From NCBI GenBank assembly GCA_027083445.1, contig JALWOP010000388.1:1-42204 (forward strand): 42,204 nucleotides of DNA. Reading direction: 5' to 3'. The DNA comes from Planctomycetota bacterium. GTDB lineage: Bacteria; Planctomycetota; UBA1135; GCA-002686595. This document shows, in pieces, positions 1-8,700 of the stretch. The notes beneath the pieces are model-generated. The model saw only the letters and a list, made by a program, of their open reading frames with translations, did no database searches and had not been told where the DNA came from. Every line of letters begins with the position of its first letter. The stretch's first letter is position 1. The position numbers were made by a program, and so were the translations under genes.

Positions 1-1
1 G

Positions 2-538
2 GGTGGGCTCGGCCTCACCTCTGCCGCACAGGGGGTGGTGGAGGTCTTCAACGACGACTTCGAGAAGAACGGCAAGGAGCTGGCCAGCGCCAAGCGCTCG
101 CCCCACCGCCTGCTCTATCTCTCGAAGATCTTGCGCCGGGATCTGCACCTCTCCGGTACCCCCAGCGTCACCCTTCGGCTGGCGGCGGATCGACCCGCGG
201 CCAACCTCTCGATCTGGCTCCTCCTCATGCCCGGCGGCTCGCGCGCCGGAGATCCGATCATCGTGACGCGCGGCTGGGCCGACCCGCAGAATGCCGATTC
301 CCTACGGGAGAGCCGGCCCCTGGTGCCGGGTGAGTTCGTCGACCTCACCTTCGAACTCGAACCGGATGACCAGATCCTGCCCGAGGGGTCACGGCTGGCC
401 TGGATGATCTTCTCCAGCGACCGGGACTTCACCCTCTGGCCCCCGCCGGGGACCGAACTACGGCTCGACCTCGCCCACGCCTCCCTCACCCTGCCCCTCG
501 TCGGTGGAAGCGAGGCCTGGGTGCGGGCCACTCGCTGA
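2..538 (+). CDS. X-Pro dipeptidyl-peptidase (S15-type) family hydrolase, C-terminal part
   Basis: The frame is open to the left edge of the window, so this is the 3' end of a gene that starts upstream. The visible 178 residues look like the non-catalytic C-terminal beta-sandwich of CocE/X-Pro dipeptidyl-peptidase hydrolases: a segment LHLSGTPSVTLRLAADRP, then GRSRAGDP-like and TRGWADPQN segments, and a PGEFVDLTFELEPDDQILP block. In this family the domain follows an alpha/beta-hydrolase catalytic domain that cleaves X-Pro dipeptides or esters. The catalytic Ser, Asp and His are outside the window, so activity and substrate cannot be judged. A GTG at 35 could be read as a start, but conserved-looking sequence continues upstream of it, so I treat the gene as truncated. 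It ends with TGA 30 bases before a strong hairpin. Confidence 0.8.
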   Translation, partial: GGLGLTSAAQGVVEVFNDDFEKNGKELASAKRSPHRLLYLSKILRRDLHLSGTPSVTLRLAADRPAANLSIWLLLMPGGSRAGDPIIVTRGWADPQNADSLRESRPLVPGEFVDLTFELEPDDQILPEGSRLAWMIFSSDRDFTLWPPPGTELRLDLAHASLTLPLVGGSEAWVRATR

Positions 539-568
539 GCCCTCTTGCCAAGCGTCCCCGCCAAGCGA

Positions 569-602
569 GGTGGCCCCGCTCCGCGAGAGGAGCGGGGCCA
601 CC
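569..602. terminator. Perfect 14-bp hairpin between convergent genes
   Basis: GGTGGCCCCGCTCC at 569-582 is exactly complementary to GGAGCGGGGCCACC at 589-602, with the six-base loop GCGAGA. There is no T-tract on either side. The hairpin sits between the stop of the hydrolase (538) and the stop of the convergent DUF1501 gene (676), so it can serve both strands as a bidirectional terminator or RNA 3'-end stabiliser. Confidence 0.75.
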
Positions 603-675
603 CGCAGCTACTTGACCCGAGAGCGCAGGGCCTCCTCCGTTCGCGGCCCTGCGAGATCCCGGATCGGATGAGCTC

Positions 676-1965
676 CTAGACAGTGATGCCGGGGAAGGTC
701 GGTGTGTAGCCGGGGAAGATCGTCCCCAGGTTGGTGTTGCCCATGCGGTTGACCAGGATCTCGCTCACCACGTCGCGATAATCGAGGGTGATGGCGAGGT
801 CCTCACCGTTTTCCAGTTGACCCGGCGCGAGCCCCGGCCAGTTGGCAAAGATCTGGCCACCAGCGATGTGCCCGCCGAAGGCCAGCATCATGTTGCCGTG
901 ACCGTGATCCGTGCCCAGGCTGGCGTTCTCCGCCACCCGGCGGCCGAACTCACTCATCGCCAGGACGATCGTCGAATCGAGCCAGCCGTCAGCCAAGAGG
1001 TCCAGGTAGAAGGCCTCGAGGGAGCTGGTGAAGTCCGCCAGCATGTTGGCGAGTAGCCCGGTGATCGGACCCTGGTTCTCGTGGTGATCCCAGCCGCCAT
1101 AGTCGATACCGAAGGCTTCGATGCCGAGGTCCGCCTTGATCATGGCGGCGGTCATGCGCAGTTGGTTGCCGAAGTAGCTGCTGGGGTAGGGCACGCCCCC
1201 CGAACTGGTGTACGCATCGAAGTTCACACTGGTGAGGAGGTCGATCGCGCCGAAGCTGCTCACGGCTCCTCCCTTGAGCGGTTCATCCGCGGTGGCGTAC
1301 ATGTTCTCCAGAGCCTGGCGACGCTGGATCGCCGTTCCGGGCCGCCCGGGGAAGTCGAAACTGGGAGGGTCCTCGATCGCGAGAGCCGCATCGGCACCGG
1401 TCAGGTAGAGCGGCATGATCGAATCGATCGAGAGTCCCCGCAGGTAACCGGCTCCCCAGGGCAGGGTGTCCTGGATGTGACGCCCGAGCCAGCCATCCTT
1501 GACCAAGAGGAGGTTCCCCCCCGGCACACCGCCCTCCATCGCCTTGTAGGCATCGAAATGGCTACGGGTCGGATCGGTTGAGCCGGCGGCATGGCAAACC
1601 GCCAGGTGGCCGGCGTTGTACATGCCGAGCAGCGGAGCCATGTTCGGGTTGAACCCGAAGAAGCCGTCCAGATCGAGTGCGCCGTCGGGATTGCCCGGCT
1701 TCGGAACCGCCAGGTTGGGCCGGGCGGTGTAGAGATCGGGATCCCCATGGGGTACGACGATCGAGAGGCCGTCCGCAGCACCACGCATGAAGATGTGCAC
1801 CAGAACATCACGGGCCGGCGCGTTGGAGGAGGCGAAGGATACCCGCGGGAGCCAGGCGGGCAGGGTGGCACCGACGGCACCGGCCAAACCTGCGCCCCGC
1901 AGGAAACCACGACGAGAAAGGGCCCGGTACTCTTCGCAGGCGCCTGTTACTTTGGGATCGTTCAC
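676..1965 (-). CDS. DUF1501 family secreted protein (Tat signal)
   Basis: A 429-residue DUF1501 protein, a family related to sulfatases and alkaline phosphatases and of unknown substrate. Residues 17-22 read SRRGFL, a twin-arginine motif, followed by a hydrophobic stretch to about residue 45, so export by Tat is expected. Family motifs include GWDHHENQ (about residue 292), SEFGRR (about 333) and TDHGHGN (about 347), with histidines and acids suited to metal binding. I chose GTG at 1965 because AGGAG lies 7 nt upstream and overlaps the TAG stop of the DUF1800 gene. An in-frame ATG at 2097 would add 44 residues that are only the other frame of DUF1800. DUF1800 and DUF1501 genes are regularly neighbours in planctomycetes and other bacteria and are thought to work together. 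Confidence 0.92.
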   Translation of the reverse strand: MNDPKVTGACEEYRALSRRGFLRGAGLAGAVGATLPAWLPRVSFASSNAPARDVLVHIFMRGAADGLSIVVPHGDPDLYTARPNLAVPKPGNPDGALDLDGFFGFNPNMAPLLGMYNAGHLAVCHAAGSTDPTRSHFDAYKAMEGGVPGGNLLLVKDGWLGRHIQDTLPWGAGYLRGLSIDSIMPLYLTGADAALAIEDPPSFDFPGRPGTAIQRRQALENMYATADEPLKGGAVSSFGAIDLLTSVNFDAYTSSGGVPYPSSYFGNQLRMTAAMIKADLGIEAFGIDYGGWDHHENQGPITGLLANMLADFTSSLEAFYLDLLADGWLDSTIVLAMSEFGRRVAENASLGTDHGHGNMMLAFGGHIAGGQIFANWPGLAPGQLENGEDLAITLDYRDVVSEILVNRMGNTNLGTIFPGYTPTFPGITV

Positions 1966-1975
1966 GGTGAGACTC

Positions 1976-3520
1976 CTAGGCGTAGTACTGGAAGCTGGGC
2001 CCCTGGGCGATGAGCGTGAATGCTTCGCGCAGGACGACATTGGGGTTCGAACTTTGGCTATCGATGAAGGCCTGTACCTCGGCCACGTAGGCGTCATCGG
2101 TGTCTCCGCCGGTCATGACGAAGTCGATCTGGGCCGCGGTCGAGAGGCCCGGAGGAGCCATGGCCATCAGGTCCTTGAGGGTTTGCAGATCCGGCTTGTT
2201 GTACAGCAGGTCGTAACTGAAGAAATCCGAGGCAAAGGCCCAGCGCGGCTGTAGGTTGTGGGACCACTGCTCCGCGGTGTCGGGATAGCCGTTGGGTGGA
2301 CCCCAGAAGAAGGGAACCTGACCCATCGCCTGAAGCTGGGTCGTGAGTTCCAAGAGATTGTTCGAGGAAGCCTGGGTGGCACGCATGATCGAGGTCAAGT
2401 ACTGGAACGGACGCTTGAACTTCCGCTTCTCGAGCACCGGCGTATGGGCCAGCGTCGCCTTGGAGAGGATCTCGCGCACCATGGGCTTGATCTCCCCACC
2501 AGTCGAGAGATAGATCGAGACCAGGCGCTGGATCAGATCGGCCGGAGGGTTGTAGCCCAAGAGGAACTTGGCCATCTTGGTCGAGATGTGGTTGGCCGTA
2601 GAGGGGTGCATGGCGAGGATGTCGAGCACCGTCTCCGCATCGCTCTGCCCTCCTCCGGCCGGAATCACATTCCCCAGAACGACCTTCTGCCCCTGATCGT
2701 GGAGCGCATCCTTGTAGGTGAAGACCCCGGGGGGAGCGTTGTCGAAGACCCCGGTGAAGGTCCAGCCGGTGAAGCAGCGTGCCACTTCCTTGACGTCGGT
2801 CTCCGTGTAGGGACCGGTAACGCCCAGGGTGTGCAATTCGAGGAGTTCGCGGCCGTAGTTTTCCTGGGTCTGACCGACGATGTTGATCCAGTTGTCGAGG
2901 TACCAGATCATGGCCGCGCTCTTTGGCGATGTCTTGAGCATCGCGGGGAAGTTGCCCAGAGCGTGCTTGCGCGCGACCCGGAAGTCATCCCGGGTCTTGA
3001 ACCACATGCAGAAGAAGTCGAGTTGGTTGATGTTGAAGTGGTCGTTCCAGAACTCGACCATGCGTTCGTAGAGCTGCTTGCGCGAGTAGATCGCGCGCAG
3101 GAGCAAGGCCTCCTGCAACTCGAAGATGACCGCGTTCGGATCGAACTCGTACTGCGTATAGAGATCGGGATTGGTCATCGTCAGGGTGGGGTAGTTCCCC
3201 AGCGCCTGATCGACCGCGCTGTCGTCGATGTTCTCGTAGTCGAGCTGCCACTCGAGCCAGGCGTCGTAGCCCATCGCCTTGGCCTCGAGATAGGACGGAA
3301 TCGAAAAGCCCATCGTCGCGTGCCCGATCAAGGAGCGCAGCAAGCGATCATAGGAGGTGGGCGGGATGCCGCCCCCGGGAGGCAGGGGCGGGAAGGCCGC
3401 CCCCTGGCCAGGGCCGGAGAGCGCCCGGGAGAAGTCGATTCGCGAGAGCGGCGTACCGCCTCGCATCATCCCCCGGCGAGAGGAGTGCATCGGGATCGGG
3501 CGAAGGGGTGTCGACGGCAT
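1976..3520 (-). CDS. DUF1800 family protein
   Basis: A 514-residue DUF1800 protein. Recognisable family blocks are GHATMGFSIPSYLEAKAMGY near the N terminus, VEFWNDHFNI (about residue 158), YGRELLELHTLGV (about 222), EVARCFTGWTF (about 247) and a C-terminal FTLIAQGPSFQY block. The biochemical role is unknown. The start is ATG 3520 because GGAG lies six bases upstream; an upstream Met at 3556 lacks a ribosome site. No hydrophobic signal peptide is obvious, although SRRGMMRGG at residues 14-22 is a weak Tat-like stretch. It is the first gene of a two-gene operon: its TAG lies inside the Shine-Dalgarno of DUF1501, so the two are probably translated in a coupled way. Confidence 0.92.
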   Translation of the reverse strand: MPSTPLRPIPMHSSRRGMMRGGTPLSRIDFSRALSGPGQGAAFPPLPPGGGIPPTSYDRLLRSLIGHATMGFSIPSYLEAKAMGYDAWLEWQLDYENIDDSAVDQALGNYPTLTMTNPDLYTQYEFDPNAVIFELQEALLLRAIYSRKQLYERMVEFWNDHFNINQLDFFCMWFKTRDDFRVARKHALGNFPAMLKTSPKSAAMIWYLDNWINIVGQTQENYGRELLELHTLGVTGPYTETDVKEVARCFTGWTFTGVFDNAPPGVFTYKDALHDQGQKVVLGNVIPAGGGQSDAETVLDILAMHPSTANHISTKMAKFLLGYNPPADLIQRLVSIYLSTGGEIKPMVREILSKATLAHTPVLEKRKFKRPFQYLTSIMRATQASSNNLLELTTQLQAMGQVPFFWGPPNGYPDTAEQWSHNLQPRWAFASDFFSYDLLYNKPDLQTLKDLMAMAPPGLSTAAQIDFVMTGGDTDDAYVAEVQAFIDSQSSNPNVVLREAFTLIAQGPSFQYYA

Positions 3521-3700
3521 GGGTAGCTCCAGATTGGGAGAGAGGCTGACGGGCACGGGGAGCCCGATTCGAGCTGTTCCTGACTCGAAAACGTGACCTG
3601 CGCGTAACTATTTGGATCCTACCGAAAAAAGTTCGTTCGGTTGCCCCGTACTCGACCATGGGGGTTGAAGATTCCTAGAGGCACCCCTTCGCCGAGCACC
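3521..3700. promoter_or_regulatory. Divergent intergenic region with AT-rich inverted repeat
   Basis: This 180-base gap separates DUF1800 (leftward) from the DNRLRE protein (rightward) and is the largest gap in the window. It holds an unusually AT-rich stretch around 3600-3640. Within it ACCGAA (3621-3626) and TTCGGT (3636-3641) form a 6-bp inverted repeat around an A-rich centre. On the minus strand TAGGAT (complement of 3615-3620) could be a -10 element for DUF1800. No convincing -35 was found, so both promoters are inferred mainly from gene orientation. Confidence 0.35.
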
Positions 3701-4783
3701 ATGATCCTGCCCCTACTCCTCTCCCTGGCCCCCACCGGGGCCGATTCCCTCTTGCTGCGCGTCGGTGCGGACCGGGACAACACCCTGTACGAGACGACCG
3801 ATGGCTCCCTGAGCAACGGCTCGGGGGAACACCTCTTCGCGGGCACCACCAACGGCGGGTCCCGCCGACGCACCCTGGTGCACTTCGACCTCTCGGCCAT
3901 CCCCGCCGGTGCGCGCATCCGAAGCGTACGCCTCACCCTCAACATCTCCAAGGAGCCCGTCCTCCCCCCGCCGGTGACCTATAAGGTGCACCGTCTGCTG
4001 GGGGACTGGGGTGAGGGCAGTTCCGATGCCCCCGGAGAGGAGGGCGGCGGCGCTCCGAGTGCGCCTGATGACGCCACCTGGCTGCACCGCTTCTACCCCA
4101 ATCTCTTCTGGACGACGCCCGGTGGAGACTTTCAGAGTACACCGAGCGCCTCGGAGATCGCCTTCGGCGGCCTCGGTCCGATCACCTGGGAATCCCACGG
4201 CCTGGTCCTCGATGTCCAGGGGTGGGTGGACGGGAGCCTGCCCAACTACGGCTGGCTGATCCGCACCACCCAGGAGAGCACCACCGGCACGGCGAAGCGC
4301 TTCGACACGCGCGAGTTCAACGGCGCCGCACAGAACCGCCCTCGACTCGAGATCGAGTACGAACTCGGAACGCCTCCCTGCAACCTGACACCACTCTGCC
4401 AGGGCAACGCCGCCGATCTCAGCATCGACACCTGTCGCTGTGATGCCCCGGCGATCCAGTTGACCCTCAGCGGCGCGCCTCCGGGTGCGGCGACCTATCT
4501 CTTGGTCGGTCGCGGGAGCGCCCCACTCACCTTCCCGGGAGGCGACCTCTGCCTGGGAGGGGCCCCCATCGGCCGCTACTTGGCCGATGCTGGAGTCGTC
4601 GATGCCACCGGCACCTTTACGACCGATGTCCTCGGTGGGAGCACGGGCGCGGGCAGCGGAACTCTGCCGGACGGCCTGGGTTCACTCTGCGCCCCCGCCG
4701 GCGAGAGCTTCACCTTCCAGTACTGGCATCGTGATCAGGGCGGCTCCGCCTTCTCGAAGGGGCTGCGGGTCTCCCTGCGTTGA
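3701..4783 (+). CDS. Secreted DNRLRE-domain protein with planctomycete C-terminal domain
   Basis: An approximately 360-residue extracellular protein. After a short hydrophobic segment (MILPLLLSLAP) comes a DNRLRE-type beta domain over roughly residues 15-220: DNTLYE, NGSGEHLFAG, RRTLVHFDLSAIPAG, and TAKRFDTREF before a PRLEIEYEL strand. This fold is common in exported adhesion or matrix proteins. The last 130 residues form a second domain with LCLGG and FQYWHRD motifs, which I know as a recurrent C-terminal module of planctomycete secreted proteins. The start is uncertain. ATG 3701 leaves a signal peptide with no positive charges, while TTG 3665 in frame would add MKIPRG and make a better one. 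The last 74 bases are antisense to the end of the convergent cupin gene. Confidence 0.75.
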   Translation: MILPLLLSLAPTGADSLLLRVGADRDNTLYETTDGSLSNGSGEHLFAGTTNGGSRRRTLVHFDLSAIPAGARIRSVRLTLNISKEPVLPPPVTYKVHRLLGDWGEGSSDAPGEEGGGAPSAPDDATWLHRFYPNLFWTTPGGDFQSTPSASEIAFGGLGPITWESHGLVLDVQGWVDGSLPNYGWLIRTTQESTTGTAKRFDTREFNGAAQNRPRLEIEYELGTPPCNLTPLCQGNAADLSIDTCRCDAPAIQLTLSGAPPGAATYLLVGRGSAPLTFPGGDLCLGGAPIGRYLADAGVVDATGTFTTDVLGGSTGAGSGTLPDGLGSLCAPAGESFTFQYWHRDQGGSAFSKGLRVSLR

Positions 4784-5708
4784 TCGATTCAGTGGGATCC
4801 CGCTCGATGCGGATCTCGAGCAGCCGGCAATCCCGCCCCTCCATGGGCGGGGAATCGGCTGCGTTCGGGGGCAGGCTGACGAGCGTCCCCGGGGCGAGCT
4901 TCCGACCCCCGAAGGTCGGAGTGCCATCTTCGACGTAGATCAGGCGTATCCAGCCGCCCGGCTCGAGGGTCGCGGCGCTGGAGTGGCGACGGACCTCGGC
5001 CACGCCCCCGCTGGCCTCTCCAATACCGGTGCTGGCCGAGTCGGCTCGATAGAAGACGAAACGCTGACCGCCATAGGTGCGCGCCGCTAGAGCCGCGGGC
5101 AGGCGGGTGACCGGATCTTGCTCGGGTCCGGCGAGCTCGCACTCGGGATCGAAGCGAGTGGGGTGCAGGGCTGGGACCGCCACCTCGAGCACCTCCAACC
5201 CATCGCCCGCCTCGAGCACTCGATGGCGGATGAGGGGAGGCTGCAGGAGGCCGTCCCCCGCCCGCAACACGACCGGTCCGGGCAGCCCCTCATAGGCAAC
5301 GCGAACCCAGCCGGAGAGACAGTGGATCAACTGAAAGCCGATCTCGTGGTAATGAACCCGATCGGGAACCGGCCCCGTCCCTGGAACGCAGATGTGCGAA
5401 GCGATGACCCGGCCGCCCATGCGACTTGGACAAAGATCCCGGTAGTGCATGCCCGCACGACCCACGAGTACCGCTCCTCCCGGAGGGCAGATTTCCGCGA
5501 CGGCGGGAAGGGGGCCGAAACCCGCCTCGAGGTCACTTCCCCTGCGGCAGAGCCTCAACCGGAGCCCGTGCCCTTCGACCTCGGCCAGGGCGGGATCGCT
5601 CGCGGGGTAGACGCTCAGGGGTCGGAAACCGAGTCGATCGACCAGGAAGGCGAGCGCCTCGTCCGGTGCGTCGGTAGGGATCTCGACTTCATGGAGCGGA
5701 GAGGTCAT
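4710..5708 (-). CDS. Cupin-domain protein with VOC-like N terminus
   Basis: A 332-residue, probably cytoplasmic protein. Residues 1-60 (VEIPTDAPDEALAFLVDRLG, then GHGLRLRLCR) resemble a half glyoxalase/VOC fold. Residues about 110-190 form an RmlC-like cupin: HYHEIGFQLIH gives the first two metal histidines, with Q where the usual Glu would be, and PPLIRHRV gives motif 2. A second, weaker cupin-like half (GGWIRLIYVEDGTP, LAPGTLVSLPPNA) follows to about residue 305. The substrate is unknown. ATG 5708 overlaps the TGA of the giant dehydrogenase gene as ATGA, so translation is coupled. The last 24 residues are Arg/Ser/Pro-rich and antisense to the end of the DNRLRE gene, so this tail may be recent and non-functional. 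Confidence 0.72.
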   Translation of the reverse strand: MTSPLHEVEIPTDAPDEALAFLVDRLGFRPLSVYPASDPALAEVEGHGLRLRLCRRGSDLEAGFGPLPAVAEICPPGGAVLVGRAGMHYRDLCPSRMGGRVIASHICVPGTGPVPDRVHYHEIGFQLIHCLSGWVRVAYEGLPGPVVLRAGDGLLQPPLIRHRVLEAGDGLEVLEVAVPALHPTRFDPECELAGPEQDPVTRLPAALAARTYGGQRFVFYRADSASTGIGEASGGVAEVRRHSSAATLEPGGWIRLIYVEDGTPTFGGRKLAPGTLVSLPPNAADSPPMEGRDCRLLEIRIERDPTESINAGRPAAPSRRRSRPDHDASTGR

Positions 5709-8700
5709 CGGGGACCCTCGAGGAATGCGAGAAGGTCGAGGATCTCGTCCCGCTGCAGGGTCACGAGCAGCCCGGTCGGCATGGGCGAGAGCTCAGAGGG
5801 AACGCGCTCCTCGATCTCCTCCTTGGCCAGGAACTCGATCGATTCTGGATCCTGGAGCGAGGTCTGGATCGAGAGGTACTCCCCATCATCCCCCACGATC
5901 CGCCCGACGATCGGGATGCCGTCGGAGGTGGCGAAGATCGTGAAGCGGTACTCGTCGAGTACCTCCGCCGAGGGCTCGATGATCTGCCGTAGGAGTTCGG
6001 GCCCGACCAACCCCTCGCGCAGGTGGGAGAGGTCGGGTCCTCCGCTGCCCCCATTGGCGTCGATCGTGTGGCACTGGATGCAGCCCAATTCGCTGAAGAG
6101 GGCCCGTCCTCGATCGACCGAGCGATCCCTGCGCCAGTCACCCTCGAAGAGAGGGGCGAGGTCGGACAGGGTCCAATCGCGAACATACTCGCGGGCCGCG
6201 CTACCGGCGTGGGTCTCCTGGCGACGCTCCACCCGTAGCTTGGCACCTTCGACCACGTGCATGATGCCGTTCATCACACGCCAGTGGCCGGGATAGGTGC
6301 AGACGAAGGGATAGTCACCGGGTTCGCTGGGCGTCACCAGGCTGAGCCGCTCGGAGTTCCCGGGCAGAACCAGGCTGGTGTGGTGCAGGATCTCGGGGGT
6401 GTCTGGGATGAAGCTGCGTTCCTGGGCCCCCGGCTCCGAAGCCATCGCCTCGGCCGCCATACCCACCACCGCCAGCTTCCCTACCCGGGTCACCACGAAG
6501 TTGTGGGGCATGACGTCGTTGTTCTGGAAGACCACCGAGAGGGGGCGCGCCGGCGCGACCCAGAACTCGGTCACGTCGTAGAGCATCTGATGGGGCAGGG
6601 TCCGCACCAGGAGCAGATCTCCCCCCGCTCCGGCCAGACGGGCCAGAGCCTGCTCCCGCTCGGGCGCAGGCAGATGCTCGGTCAGCCCCCGAGCCGCATC
6701 GAGCGCGGCCAAAACCTCCGCCGAGGTGCGCGCGGCGACAGGCAAGGCGGCGACTCGCCCCGAGAGGGCATCGAGGAGCGTGCGCGTATCCTCCAAAGAG
6801 AGCTCTTGCCCCGCAAGGTTGCCGAACAGAGCACTGGCAGCCGCGAGCAATCCCTCCTCCCCCACCAAGCGTGCCGCGGCGCGCAGCTTGCGCTGGGCTG
6901 CCGCCGGGGTCGCGGCACAGGCGAGGATCGCCCGCCGTCGCAGGTCGAGGGTCGGGTCGCGTCCGAGAACCTCCGCGGGAAGAGGCTCCTTGGTAATGCC
7001 CGGTCCTTCCCAAAGCACCTCCAGCCCTTCCGCCCCGCCCTGGTCGTAGTAGGTGACCAGCAGGTCGTGGGGACCCGCCTCCAACGTACGTTCGCCCGAG
7101 GCTTCGACCACCCCATGGGCCCCGTCGTTGTCGATCAGCTCCTCCCCATCCAGATAGAGGCGCGAGCCGTCGTCCGAGCGGGTGAAGAGACGATAGGTCC
7201 CCCCGCGTGGAACGAAGAGCCGCCCCCTGAAGCGCAGGGCGAAAGCGTCAGGTCGCTGAGCCGGTTGCTCCAGACCGATCGTCTCGGCGGAAAGGGTGGC
7301 ATCGGGTGTCAGGGCGGCGAAGGTCTCCCGGCGAGCGTCCCCGGGCGGCTTGGCGTAGTAAGCCAACTCGAGCCCGGTGCCCCCCCCGGAGCGATCCAGG
7401 GTGGCGGCCAGGCTGGAGGGAAGCTGGAACATGAGCGGCCAGAGGCGCTCGGGGAGGGCCGCTCGGTCGGCGGCGCGCATCTCGGGCACGGCGCCCAGAA
7501 AGTCGGCCAGACTCCGCGCATCTCCTTGTGCCTGCTCCCACGCCTGGTCGAGGCCACCCTCCAGTCGAGTCCAGGCAAGAATGGCCGAGCGGCGAGCCGC
7601 CTCGTGCCGGCCCTCACGGGCCAGGGTCACGAGGGCGTCACGTGCGACTTCGCCCTGGGCCGCCTGCTCGCAGAGAAGTTCCCCGAGGTCGCCCAGGATG
7701 TGGCTCGCATGGGCTCCACCCTCCTGATCGACAGCCTCGATCCGGTCGAGGAGCAAAGCGGCGGGCTGGATCCCCTGGGCCTCGGCCAGTTCTCCGATCG
7801 CGTCCCTGCGCGTCGCCGCGTCGACGCCGCCCCGAGTGGCCAGGGCCTGCAAGACCGCCGGTACCCGCGGGAGAGCAGCCAACTCGCCCGCCGGGGTGTG
7901 TTCGACCAGATAGTCGATCCCGGCGGTGTTGTCCTTCGCAACCGGTAAGCGCCCCTCGCTCAGGGCCTTCTTCCAGATCGGCTCCAGTGCCCGCAGGGTC
8001 TCCTCGAGGGCGTAGTCGAGGAAGCGATCGGTCGGCCGCCGTAGAGCTTCCAGAGCGACCGAGACGGCCTCTTCGCTGGAAAAGAAACTCGCGGCCACCA
8101 CCGCCTCCAAGCGCACGCGCGGGTTCTCGTCGGCGGCCTGCCGTGCCAGGAGCTCGAGAGCATCGGGCACGAGACGTCGCCCGTTGCGCAGGACTCGGGT
8201 GGCGGCGGCCCGCACCCGACCGTCCCGGTCGGAAAGCAACTCCAGAAGGAGGTCCCGGTTGATGCGACCTCGCTGCTGGTAGAGCCACAGGATCTCCAGG
8301 CGCGTGCGACCCTCGCTGGGATCGAGGTCAGCCAAGAATTCCTCCGCCGCCGAGAGCACCGCTTCGTCGTCTCGGCCCGAAAGCTCGACGCGCGCCGCGT
8401 AACGGGTGCGATACTCCTCGGAACGCAGGGCCTGCACCACCTCGCTCTCCGGTCGCCCGGCGATGGGAGGACGCTCGAGCAGCGGGCGTCCCGGCACGCT
8501 CACCCGGTAGATGCGGCCATGTTCGTGATCCCTGCTGGGATCGCGGATGTGGTGCTGGAGGTGGCCGATCAGGGCGTTGTGCCAGTCGAGGAAGTAGAGG
8601 GCTCCATCCGGACCCACCTCGATGTCCGAGGGCCGGAAGTTCAGGTCGCTCGAGGAGACGATCGGGTCGAGCTCCTCGGCGCTGAAACCGCTGCCGTCGT

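Noticed and set aside
1966-2097. Longer N terminus for DUF1501
   Set aside because: Would overlap DUF1800 coding sequence; the GTG at 1965 has a ribosome site and places the Tat motif properly.
6257-7948. Open frame of 563 codons on plus
   Set aside because: Lies wholly inside the HEAT, PA14 and cupredoxin coding region on minus; no recognisable domain.
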